DNA from: Heterohyrax brucei
Taxonomy: Eukaryota; Chordata; Mammalia; Hyracoidea; Procaviidae
Reading direction: 5' to 3'
Length of the DNA stretch: 64,000 nt
NCBI GenBank assembly: GCA_028571685.1
Contig: CM053141.1
Span: 137,978,833-138,042,832, forward strand
In this document: in pieces, positions 54,105 through 64,000 of the stretch
Layout of the letters: each line of letters begins with the position of its first letter
Numbering within the stretch: the first letter of the stretch is position 1
Program-made: the position numbers and the translations under genes
Notes under the pieces: generated by a model
Seen by the model: the letters and a program-made list of their open reading frames with translations, nothing else
The model's database searches: none
What the model was told of the DNA's origin: nothing

Positions 54105-56869
54105 GCTGTGTTAAAAACAAGCTGAGTGAAGAGAACTGCAGTTGAGGAAAGACCTTCCCTCAGTGCCCTTTAACCTGCCAGTTTGGTATCTGAAGCCATT
54201 CAAGGAGAGGATGGGAATTGTAGATCCATAGCAGCTGTTGTTCTTCAGCAAGAAGAAGAGGGCAGGTACTATTTTGGCCTATGAGAGAAGTTGGATGCTG
54301 GCACCTGGGGAAAGCACAGTGGGTGGCTCCCTTTGCAATGCAGACTTGGCAGGGGCTATGATGTTGCCAGAGTACTGTACTGGATATTCAGACACCTAGC
54401 AATGTGCATAGAGATGTTCTAGTCCATTTCTCTCCAAATACTAATATATAATACTAACACCTTCCCTGAAGGACAGCTAGATTGCACCTTTTTATTTTTA
54501 TTTTTTAATAAATGAATTACACGTTTTTGAGGGGGCTTGATACTGGTATTATGCTCATTAAGAATAAAGGAAAATAAAAGTCTTTCTAGAGCAGTGTACT
54601 CCAATCATTATAGAAGGAAAGATAATCCTGTTTTGGATTTACTTCTAAAGAAATAGAAAATGGGAGGAGATATAGATGAAAGAAGATCTTAGAAGTAGAT
54701 AAATCATTCAAGGTGTGATGTGCACATGGGGGTTTATAGTGCCTGTCTGCCTTTGTACAAATTGTAAAATTTTTATAATCAATAGTTGACATTTTTAATC
54801 ACTTGAGAATGTAAGTGGGTACCTTAATGACCCAGCTGGTATGCTGTATATTCAGTATTAATCCAAAAAAGTAGACTAGTCTGAGGTTTTCTAGTAAAAT
54901 TCAGCAGTAACCCTGATTGATTTTCAAGCAGTGTTCTTGTTACAGTCTTCTACAATGCCTAGCTTCATTCCCCCAAACTCCTTTACGCAAAACTTTTAAA
55001 AGGGGTGAAAAAAACCTCATACTTTCTAAACTGGAGTTGTCTGTGACAGAGAGCAGTGCAATTGTGTAAATACCGTGGTGTGGAGGCGGGGAAGCAGCAC
55101 TCTTATTAAGACACTGAAATATGATAGGCATCTTTTATGACAGTGCCACTCCCAGCAACTGTCGTTGGGCTCTTCTCAGGGAACCAAAAATCGTGGAATA
55201 GATACTCTTCTCCTGAGTCTTACCTATTTTGGAAAAAAAATGCAAAATGAAAAACAATCCTCTTTTCCTTTTCTTCAAATCTTTGCTCTGTAGGGTATAT
55301 TGCCCTTTAAACTCTTAACAAAGTAAAGCAAACTAAGGCATCCCAGCTCCTCCCAGTAGTATGATGAGATCATTTGTTCTTGTAATTGAGGTAGACTCCC
55401 TACCTTTCACCTAGTTTTGTGGGAAGAAACGGTAGCTTCCTTAAAGGGAATGTTTCTAGTGTACCCATTCTTTCTGAATTTGCGTCATCTGATCTTTGTC
55501 TGAAAGAATTGGAAGAAATTGCTTCACAACCAGAATGGGGTCCAGCACCCAGCAGAAAAGTTCCTGTGGCCTTTCTTCAGACAGTCTTCCCAGGTCCAGG
55601 AATTGCAAATGAAATACATCTTTTCCTTTTGCTCTTTATTCTGCCTGATGTAGTCACAAAGGGCACCAGGCTAGAAATCGGAAACCCTGATCTCTAGTGC
55701 TAATTCAGGGAACATGAAGTGCTTAGGGGAAGTGAGCACCACTCTAAGGATGCTGAGATGTGATAGATGTGACCCTGCCCTCCAGTGGCTTCTGGTCTAA
55801 GGAGGGGAAAGACAAACAAACAATGCATTGATCATTCTAAAGCAAGCCTGTAACATACTAGGGAGGAGCACAAAAAAAAGGAGGGGTGAGTTCTCACAAG
55901 GAAAAAGGTTTCCAGCGAGAGGTGAGTCCACCCAGAGCCAGATCTTGCAAGATGAGTAGTATTTGCTGGTGGCCATGAGAGGGCACAGGCGGCCCAAGCA
56001 CAGAGTGTTTAAGGAAGCATGACAAGCCAGGGAAGGAGGAGGCTCCAGACTGCCAGGGATCTCCTTTACTGTACTCCTCTTCAACTTTTATCTTGTAGGT
56101 AGTAGAGAGCCAAAGGGTCTTAAATGGTGGAAGGTGGAGGGAGGAGTAGGTGGAAGATACATGATCAGATCTGAGTTTTTCAAAATCACTTCAGCCAAGA
56201 GTGCAGGGCGTAGATGGAAGCAGGTGTGAGACAACTGGGAGGCTCAGGGATCCAGGCAGGAGACACTTAGGACCCTGACTAAGTCAACAGAACTGGGGGA
56301 AGAAGAGGGCATTGTAGGGGAATACTAAGAAAAGTTCTGCACATCTTGTCCTGTATTTTCCACAACAATGTAGTAGAAAAAAATGCATATTTGAGGTGGG
56401 AGAAATACGAAGGACGAGAAATAAGGATGTCAGACATAAATCTCATTAATTGGGTCTGTGGGAGAAAGGTAATCTAAGTATGAGAGTAATAGTGGTTCCG
56501 ATGACTACAGATTTCCTCATTTATCAAATATAGATAACACTTGTCTTGCATACTGCCTCGTAAGGTTGACATGAGTGCTAAATGCTGTCATGGATATGTA
56601 TGCTTTTTGAGAATAGCAAAGCACAGGGCAAGTATTGTATCATCAATACTTATATATCATCAATACAAAATCAAGTAGGGAGGATTGTTGAAGAAGAGGG
56701 AAAAAGCAGAGAAGTGTTTTCCAAAGCAATGTATTTCCAGCATACGTAGAGAAAATGCAGATTTGAGGTGGTAGAAATATGAAGGACAGGAAGGATGCCA
56801 GATATGACTTATTAAAATCTGTTTAAGCCTAGTGCTTATTTCCGTGAAAGAGATACCAGTGATCATGTA
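54105..56869. other. Intron sequence with ancient-repeat traces
   Basis: 55720-56330 resembles the unnamed purine-rich ancient repeat near 46136-48419. A MIR-like segment lies at about 56508-56640 (GATTTCCTCATTTATCAAATATAG). No exon is recognised; open frames are under 100 codons and lack known motifs. Confidence 0.4.
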
Positions 56870-57052
56870 TAAACCAGTTGCCGTCAAGTCAGTTTTTAAT
56901 CCTGGTGGTCCCATGTGTGTCAGAGTAGAGAGCTTTGCTCCATGGGGCCTTCAGTGGCTGATTTTTCAGAAATAGGCTGTTAGGTCTTTCTTCTACAGTG
57001 TCTCTAAGTAGCAGATAACCTCGTTAACCATCTGCAGCATTCAGATCATTTA
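56870..57052 (-). repeat. AfroSINE-related element, RTE-type body
   Basis: AAACCAGTTGCCGTCAAGTC tail and CTTCAGTGGCTGATTTTTCAG body with a degenerate head. Same subtype as 8950-9121. Confidence 0.82.
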
Positions 57053-57144
57053 CAAAATTGTATTAATTCTAGTTCTTCTCTCTGGTACAAGTTAGTTGTC
57101 TTTTAACTGAAATAGACATCTCATTTGAACAACTGTGTACCAAG

Positions 57145-57292
57145 CCCTAAAACCAAGCTCATTGCTGTTCAGTCGCTTCTGACTTGTAGTGAACCTGTAG
57201 GACAGATTAGCACTGCCCAGGAGAGTTTCTAAGGAGCACCTACCAACTGCGTTAGTAGGTGTAACACTTAACCACAGTACCAGGGTTTCCGA
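57145..57292 (-). repeat. AfroSINE
   Basis: AAACCAAGCTCATTGCTGTTC tail, TTTCTAAGGAGCACC middle and AACACTTAACCACAGTACC head, with a small internal deletion. Confidence 0.9.
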
Positions 57293-57354
57293 TATATGTA
57301 ACCATTATATAAGATTAGCAGTGTTATACAGTACAATAATGATATGATACACTG

Positions 57355-57515
57355 TGACTGGTGGCATAGTGGTTAAGTGCTATGTCTGTTAACCAAAAGG
57401 TCAGCAGTTCATATCTACCAGGTGGTCCTTGGAAACTCTGTAGGGCAGTTCTACTCTGTCATGTAGGGTTGCTATGAGTTGGAATCAATGGCAGTGGGTT
57501 TTGTTTTGATTTTTT
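57355..57515 (+). repeat. AfroSINE
   Basis: GACTGGTGGCATAGTGG head, CCTTGGAAACTCTGTAGGGC middle and AATGGCAGTGGGTTTTG tail. Inverted relative to its left neighbour. Confidence 0.93.
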
Positions 57516-57527
57516 TTATGACATAGA

Positions 57528-57658
57528 TGGAGCCCTGGTGGTGCAATGGTTAGCAGTTTGAATGTACCAGTCACTCCCTGGAAACCCAGTGGTACAGTTC
57601 TACTCTGTTCTGTAGGGTAGCTATGAGTCAGAACTCACTCCACAGCACATAAAAACAA
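57528..57658 (+). repeat. AfroSINE, internally deleted
   Basis: GGAGCCCTGGTGGTGCAATGG head, with part of the head and anticodon-like region missing, and GAACTCACTCCACAGCACATAA tail. Confidence 0.9.
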
Positions 57659-57871
57659 TAACATGACCTAAAAAACTATTATATGAAATAATTCTACACC
57701 TTTAGATTAATATGTACTAACTAAAAATACAGGGATAAATCCTTATGAAAATAAAAACAAAGCCAACAAGTGAAGTTGGCTCCAACTCATGGCAACAGAT
57801 AAGATAATGAATACATTTACTTTACATGAATGCTTAGTGTAAAGTTAATCATCACTTAAGACTTATTTGAA

Positions 57872-59416
57872 GTGGGTAAAAAAATGAACAGGCTCTTCAC
57901 CAAAGAAGTCTAGTTGGCTAATTGATATGTGAGGAAATGCTCACAAGCATTAGCCATTTGAGAAATGCAAATCAAAACTACAGTGAGATACTGTCTCACC
58001 TCAACAAGGCTGGCATTAATCCAAAAGACACAAAAATAATAAATATTGGAGAGGCTGAAACACTATGCACTGCTGGTGGAAGTATAAAGTGCTACAACCA
58101 CTTTGGAAGTTGATTTGGTGCTTTCTTTAAAAGCTGAAAATAGAGATACTATACAGCCCAGCAATCCCACTTCTGAGGATATATCCCAGAGAGATAAGGG
58201 CTGTCACATGAATAGATACATATATATCAGTGTTAATTGCAGCAGTGTCCACAATAGTAAAAAGGTGGAATCAACCTAGGTACCCGTCAACAGATTAATG
58301 GATAAATTCACACAATGGAATACTGTAATAAAGAACAACAATGATCTTGAGAAACATCTCGTAACATGGAGGAATCTGGAAGGCATTATGCTGAGTGAAA
58401 CTAGCCCCAAAGGGCAAATATTGTATGAGACCACTATTATAAGGACCCAAGGAAAGTTTAAACACAGAAGAAAATAGTCTTTAATAGTAATAAGGTTGAG
58501 GACAGAGGGAGAAAGGTATTCGTTGATTAGATAGTAGATAGAAATTGGATTAGGTGAAGGGAGTGACAGCACACGGTAGAAGGGAGGTCAGCACAGCTGG
58601 ACTAAACCAAAACCTAACAAGTTTCTTAAATATAACCCAGCACTTCAAAGGACAGAGGACAAAGGACAGGGGCCTGGAGACCATGGTTTCAGGATCAATT
58701 GACATAACAAAGTTTTGTTAAGAAAATATTGTGCATCCCATTTTGGTGAGTGGCATTTGGGGTCTTTAAAGCTACCAAGCAGCTATGTAAGTAAGTTCAA
58801 TTAGTCCTAACTTACCTGGAGCAGAGGAGAATGAAAGACATCCAGACATAAGGAAAATACGAGTCCAAGAGACAGAAAGGGCCATACAATCCAGAGACAA
58901 CGTCAGCATCAGACTGGTAGGAGTAGCTGGTGCCTGGCCACCACCGGTGGCTACCGTGACAGAGAACACACCATGGAATTCCTGATGTAGTAGGAGAAAA
59001 ATGGGTGTCCAGAACCAGAATTGTGTTAGAAAACCAGGTCTAATGGTCCAACAAACTCTGTGAAACACAGGGCTGTTGGACTGTTAGCACAGAGCTGAAA
59101 CCATAGCTGAAGCTACCTCTTCAGGCACAGATTGGACCAGACTATATGACATAAAATGATACTGGCGAAGAGTGTGCTTCTTGGCTTAAGTATATACATG
59201 AAGCTAACTGAACAGCTCCTGTCCAGAGTCAAAATGAGAGGGTGGATGGAGGGAAACAGGAGTAGGTTGAATGGACATAGGAAATACAGAGTGGAAAGGA
59301 GGAGTGTACTGTCACAGGGTGGAGAGAGCAGCTGGAGTTACATAGCAGTTTGTATGCAAGGCTCTGTATGACAAATTGTATTGTAAACTTTCACTTAAAG
59401 TGAAACACAATAAAAT
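57872..59416 (+). mobile_element. L1 ORF2 C-terminus plus 3' UTR
   Basis: ORF2-end sequence (TGAACAGGCTCTTCACC, GAGAAATGCAAATCAAAACTAC, CATCTCGTAACATGG) is followed by the same L1 3' UTR as at 44030-44875. It ends in GTGAAACACAATAAAATATTC with a polyadenylation hexamer. It is 5'-truncated, and several frameshifts break ORF2. Confidence 0.92.
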
Positions 59417-60994
59417 ATTCTTTTGAAATAAAATTTTTTAAAAAGACATTTGAAATAACTAAAATTTGGGACTTTTTTATTTGTATTTTTTTTTTTTTTT
59501 TTTGATGAGAGGCACAAGACAGCATAAACTACTCTTTACTTAAATAAGTGTATCACATTCAAGAGTGCTTTTGTTAAATCAAAGTCCTTTTACAGAAAAT
59601 AATTTTCTCTGAAGTGTAGAGAGACCATTTTTCAAAAGTGACAGTGCCTCTTTTCTGGAAGTTGAGAGACATTAATTTTTCATTAGCAAGGGAATCCTGA
59701 GTTTTAATAATAGATGGCATTTAAGCAAAGAGACTCTTCATGTGTACTAATGACATCCATAATGTCACACGCCTGTTTGATCAAGGGAGAGCAGGGTGAC
59801 GTGGCCTGAGATCTGAATCTTCTTTCTGGGAAATTCATACATGGCACAGCTCTTAGACATCCAGAGCTGTGTTCATGCATGTGAAATTCTGCACAGTGAG
59901 ACCATAATACACAAGATTGAGGAAGTAGTGATGCTGTGTTTGATTGGAGACACAAAGGAGATTCCAGTTTCTGGGACACTCTCTGCTTCTGTTTTGGGCT
60001 CTTGACAATTGTTCATTTGGCTAGAGGCCCATGTGCCTTGATCTTTTATAGCTCTTTGACTTTTGATCTATTTTTTTCTTCTTTCCTTTGTGGAACAGAA
60101 ACATAGACATACAGGAAATGAAAGGAATAAGAGGAAAGAAAGTATTTTCCCCATCACAGGTGACAGCCCCGGTGGCAGGAAGCAGCTCTTCTCTGGAGTG
60201 TGTGAAGTCCAGATAACCCGCTCACAACACTTGAGGATCAAAGTGGCACGGCTTTCTCAACAGGGACAGGCGAGTTTCCTCAAAACAAACACAGGCATTT
60301 CTCTCTTCAAAGTTGACTTCAAACTCTTCTGCCTGTTGGGTTTTTTAACTGTAAATGTTGCTGTGTTATTGATCAGTAAAATAGACCCTTCTGGTCACAT
60401 GTGTATATTTTTGTCATAATATATTCCTTCTGTCTCTCTAATTTGCTTGTTATCTTGATTTCACTGAGGACAAGAGAAATGAAATTTGACTCATGTTAAC
60501 TATACAGAAACATTTTCCCTCGAAAGCTTATTATTATGTTTAGCTCTGAGGTCTCTTTCATCTGCTCCCTTTTTCCCTTATTATCGACCACTTTAGCTTG
60601 GTAGTTGTTTCTTTACTTGCAAGATACACAGTACTTTTCTCAACAGTATCGTTTTCATAAAACTGAGTCTCGTCTCAAGGCACCATATCAGGTCCCTTTA
60701 TTCTGTCAAAAATGCAGAACTCCTCTGCTCAGCTGCGCCCTTATCCCACTGGCCGTGGTACACCCCAGGACTTCAGTGACGTGATACCTTATAATTCTCT
60801 TCACTCATCAGATTCTAATACTACAAACAGCCTCTTCTCTTTGCCATTCCTGACACATAAGTCACTCATTCTTTCTTTGACCCTTCTTTGCGTAGTATGG
60901 CTTTTTATGACTTTTGTGTGGTGCGTTCATCTTCCCAAGCATGTGCACTCCTTGCTCTCCACTCCTTGAAAATGGAGCTCCAAATCAGTCTTCT
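59417..60994. other. Unassigned intron sequence
   Basis: A T tract of about 18 lies near 59489. A 118-codon plus-strand frame (60063-60419) is outside repeats but lacks any recognisable domain. It is not called as a gene. Confidence 0.4.
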
Positions 60995-61212
60995 TGCAGT
61001 TATTGTTAGCAGCCATATGTGTAAGAGTACCAAAAGGATTGCCTGGTCCTGTGCCATCCTCACACTCATTTCAGTGTTTGTTTTTTCAGCCTGCTGTTGT
61101 AGTCACTGTGTCAGTCCATCTCATTGGAGGTCTACCTCTTCTTAGCTGGCCCTCTCTACTTACCAGCTACAGTGTCTTTTTCCAGTGATTGATCACTCCT
61201 GATGACATGATC
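60995..61212 (-). mobile_element. RTE LINE 3' fragment
   Basis: TTATTGTTAGCAGCC tail, GCCTGGTCCTGTGCCATCCTC and TTTTCCAGTGATTGATCACTCC. Short, 5'-truncated. Confidence 0.85.
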
Positions 61213-61214
61213 CT

Positions 61215-61421
61215 ATTCCAGACCTAGTGCTGTAAAGCCAATTCCAACTCACAGTGACTTTACAGGACAGGGTAGAACTGCCCCATAGGGTTTCTAAGGC
61301 CGTTGTCTTTACAGAAGCAGACCGCTACATCTTTCTCATGCAGAGCAGCTGTTGAGTTCAAACCACTGACCTTCCAGTTAGCAGTCAAGTGCTTAATCAT
61401 GGTGCCACCAGGGCTCCTGAA
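61215..61421 (-). repeat. AfroSINE, long form
   Basis: CTAGTGCTGTAAAGCCAATTCC tail, AGAAGCAGACCGCTACATC long-form body and GGTGCCACCAGGGCTCC head. Confidence 0.93.
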
Positions 61422-61427
61422 AGTATA

Positions 61428-61585
61428 TCATAAAAAACCAACTCATAGCCATGGTGGGTTCCAACTCACAGCAACCCTATAGGACAAAGTAAAACAGCCT
61501 CATAGAGTTTCCAAGGAATGGCTGGCAGATTCAAACTGCCAGGCCTTTGGTTAGCAGCCGTAATACTTAACCACTACGTCATTTA
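61428..61585 (-). repeat. AfroSINE
   Basis: AACCAACTCATAGCCATGG tail, TTTCCAAGGAATGGCTGGC middle and CTTTGGTTAGCAGCCG head. Confidence 0.92.
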
Positions 61586-61669
61586 ATTCTGAGAAGTCCA
61601 GATTGGAAGTGTTAACATCCTTTATTCTGAGCATTAATGGAGTTGTTATGAGAGTGAGTATTGTTTCTT

Positions 61670-61712
61670 AGCCACCAGCTAAGTGTCGTCGAGTTGGATC
61701 CGACTCATGTAT
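61670..61712 (-). repeat. AfroSINE tail fragment
   Basis: AAGTGTCGTCGAGTTGGATCC. Only the RTE-type tail is present. Confidence 0.78.
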
Positions 61713-62312
61713 GTGTTTCATGTCTTTATTTCAACTGTAAATATTTTGAGAACAGAGATACCTGTGCTTGTTCTTCTTCTCTTCACCATGTTCAGGATTT
61801 ATACGTGTGACTGTTTATGACAGTATAGGAACGCTTTTGGTAAAAGAAAAAAATAGACCAGATTCTCATTTGAAATTGCTAGCTGTGGTCCTACCCAAAG
61901 CTAGAAGAATGAACTTCTTAATTATTCTTAAATTTTAGAATTTCTCCTCCGAGCCCTAGGTGCACTTGTGAATGTGACCATTTGCAGGGCTAGTTTATGG
62001 AAGCTGCTCTGCTTCATTTTATTCTTAAGAATAGTAGAACAATATTCAATGCCAAATGACTAGTTTGATTCATTTTATAACAGTGTTTTTTGTTAACTCC
62101 CAAAAAAGTACCAATGCCCAGTTGTTCTCCATAATCCAGGTTTTAATTGCTAGTTATTTCAAAATTATCTGAGGGACTTTACATTTTTATTGTTATTTAT
62201 ATATTTATGTTACTTTGAATATTTGCTCTAATTGCAAATTTACTTTTTGTAAACACTTTTTCCTGGATTTCATGTCCTCTTCTTTTGTGTTCCTGTCTTT
62301 CTGTTTTGATTT
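61713..62312. other. Unassigned AT-rich intron sequence
   Basis: No recognised gene or repeat. Confidence 0.4.
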
Positions 62313-62329
62313 GGCAAGCTTTTCATTCT

Positions 62330-63879
62330 TTTTTTTTTTTTTTATTTGGTATGTGTATTGTGATTAAGTGAAAGTATGCAATCCAGATCAAATTTGCATG
62401 CCCACCTTTCTGCAGCTCCTTCTGCTCTCCTTGCCCGGTGAGAGCACACTGCTCCTTTTCATTCTATACTTGCCATATCCTCCCAACAATCTCTCATCTC
62501 CTCTGTCCACCCTCTTCTTTCTCTCCCATCTAGAAAAAGACTAATAGGGCAGCATCCTGTAAATGCACAGGACCATAAAGTACACAAACTATATAGTCGT
62601 ATTGTGTCCCCAAGTCCAGTCCCTTTTTGTCCAAAGAGTTGACCTTAGTAGTGTTTTCTGGGCAGGGGCAGCAGCAGGTCTAGGAGCCATGCTCCCAGGG
62701 GATCACCCAGGGCCTTGGACCATCAGTTGTGGTCTTTTGGTAGAATTCTTGAGCTGCTCTGCTCTTTGTCTGGTGTTGTCACAGGGACTCAGCATTCTGT
62801 GCCCCATCACGGCTGTCTTTGGTGGTGGCCAGCACTGTCTGGTTTTTCTGGTTACATGTTGATACAGTCTACCATGCACATGGATCCTTCTGTCTCCTGG
62901 GCTCTTTTTCCCTTGTGTCTTTGTTATTCTTGGTGATCATCTGTTTCAGATGAGTTAGAACCAATAGGTGTATCTCAGATGGCAGCTTGCTAGCTTTAAG
63001 ACCCCAGACGCCATTCACCAATATGGGTTACAGAATACTCTCTTAGCAATAGGCTAGTTATGCCAATTGGCCTCAGTGCTCCTCAAGAACATGGTCCCCA
63101 GACCCTACCCCTGCTACTCTATCCTTGCAGTATTGGATTGAGATTAAGAGAGTTTTCAGTTTATGGTGAAGTCCAGCTGATTACTTTCTATTGTGTGCTG
63201 TCACTGCTTCTACCCAACCAAATTTCTGTCAACTAATCTATGACCAGCCCTCTCCCTCCCTCCCCAGCCTTGCAGCCATCAAAGAGTCTTTTCTTCTGTA
63301 CATAAATCTATTTTAAGTCCTTATAGTAGAGGTCTCATACAATATTTGTCCTTGGCCACTGACTGATTTCACTCAGCATAATGTCTTCCAATTGAAATGA
63401 GGTTATGAGATGCTTCCTAAAGTCATCGTTGTTCTTTATCATTGCGTAGTGTTCCATTGAGTATATTACCATAGTTTGTTTATCTCTTTGTCTATTGATG
63501 AGCACCTGGGTTGGTTCCATCATGTTGCTGTTGTGGACTATGCTGCAATAAACGTTCGTATTTATATATCTGTTCATGTGGCAGCCTTTTATCTGTAGGT
63601 TATATTCCAAGCAGTGGGATTACTCAATCAAATGGTTTATCTATTTCCAGCTTTTGAAGGAAGTGCCAGATTGCTTTCCAAAGAGATTGTACCATTTTGC
63701 AGTCCCACCAGCAGTGTAGGAGAGTTCTGATCTCTCCACAGCCTCTCCAGCATTTGTTGTCTTGTGTTTTTTGGATCATGGCCAACCTTGTTGGATTAAG
63801 ATGGTGTCTCATTGTGGTTTTGATTTGGATTTATCTGATAGTTAATGACGATGAACCTTTTCTCATGTGTCTTTTGGCA
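62330..63879 (-). mobile_element. 5'-truncated L1 with exact 17-bp target duplication
   Basis: On the minus strand, ORF2 C-terminal codons (63812 down to about 63335) are followed by the 3' UTR and a poly(A) tract, seen as poly(T) at 62330-62345. GGCAAGCTTTTCATTCT is repeated exactly at 62313-62329 and 63880-63896. The ORF2 remnant reads CWRGCGEIRTLLHCWWDCK and QSLWKAIWHFLQKLEID, the expected C-terminal region. It is broken by one in-frame TGA between two long open segments (63812-63624 and 63610-63335). It is the best preserved LINE in the window and probably the most recent. Confidence 0.95.
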
Positions 63880-63896
63880 GGCAAGCTTTTCATTCT

Positions 63897-64000
63897 CCTT
63901 TCAAAATCCAGTTCTTTTCTAAACACATCTTCAAGCCAAAGCCTTAATCAAATAGATGGGTCTCTAGTACATCATAGGTATTATACAAAAAGTGACTTTA
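63897..64000. other. Intron sequence at the window end
   Basis: Unassigned. It follows the L1 target duplication. Confidence 0.4.

Larger units (their letters stand above)
29176..64000 (+). other. GRAMD2B: GRAMD2B intron 1 (5' part)
   Basis: It begins with a consensus donor, GTAAGT. No sequence that could encode the expected exon 2 (a Ser/Glu/Lys-rich stretch following the first-exon sequence) was found to the end of the window, so the intron is at least 34.8 kb. It is filled with SINE, RTE and L1 copies in both orientations, listed separately. An alternative exon within it cannot be excluded from sequence alone. Confidence 0.75.

Noticed and set aside
60063..60419. 118-codon plus-strand frame outside repeats, with a hydrophobic stretch near its end and an acceptor-like pyrimidine tract at its start
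   Set aside because: No recognisable domain and no match to the expected GRAMD2B exon 2. A frame of this length is plausible by chance in 64 kb.
1..64000. A CRISPR array, operon, toxin-antitoxin, phage or other prokaryote-like system
   Set aside because: Base composition, split-gene structure and the dense SINE/LINE content are those of a mammalian chromosome. No regularly spaced repeats or tight gene clusters exist.

Overview
The window is nuclear DNA of a placental mammal, almost certainly an afrotherian and most likely an elephant or another paenungulate. More than 40 copies of the tRNA-headed AfroSINE family are present, together with several RTE-clade LINEs whose 3' tails the SINEs share. 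That pairing is diagnostic of Afrotheria. There is no bacterial, plasmid or phage content and there are no operons, CRISPR arrays or functional RNA genes.

The only host gene I can support is the 5' end of GRAMD2B (GRAMD3) on the + strand. A CpG-rich, TATA-less promoter with a CCAAT box and a GC box lies at about 28850-29060. The first coding exon follows: the start codon is at 29093 and a GTAAGT donor begins at 29176. It encodes 27 full codons plus two bases and closely matches the N-terminus I recall for human GRAMD2B. Everything upstream is therefore 5' intergenic or distal regulatory sequence. Everything downstream, at least 34.8 kb, is first-intron sequence for this transcript. I looked for exon 2 and did not find it.

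Region by region. 1-1595 is unannotated AT-rich sequence. 1600-9130 holds an RTE fragment split by a MaLR-like LTR, L1 pieces, SINEs and a fold-back mariner. 9130-16340 holds two LTR-like blocks, a MaLR-like LTR, a second fold-back mariner and SINEs. 16369-19590 is one RTE insertion with a twin-priming type 5' inversion. 19590-28045 is SINEs, MIR, an MLT1-type LTR and a second RTE. 28750-29240 is the GRAMD2B promoter and exon. Within the intron, 30012-37960 is SINE-rich with old L1 and RTE pieces. 39486-42610 is a nearly full-length, decayed RTE. 44017-44888 and 62313-63896 are L1 insertions with intact target-site duplications. 57872-59416 is a further L1, and 52265-52782 is a SINE/RTE chimera.

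The most unusual items are: two copies of a palindromic mariner derivative sharing one internal breakpoint; the twin-primed RTE; and an upstream ORF in the GRAMD2B leader whose stop codon overlaps the main start codon. All repeat names come from reading the sequence against remembered consensus sequences. No alignment or database search was run, and repeat boundaries are usually good to about 5-15 bases.
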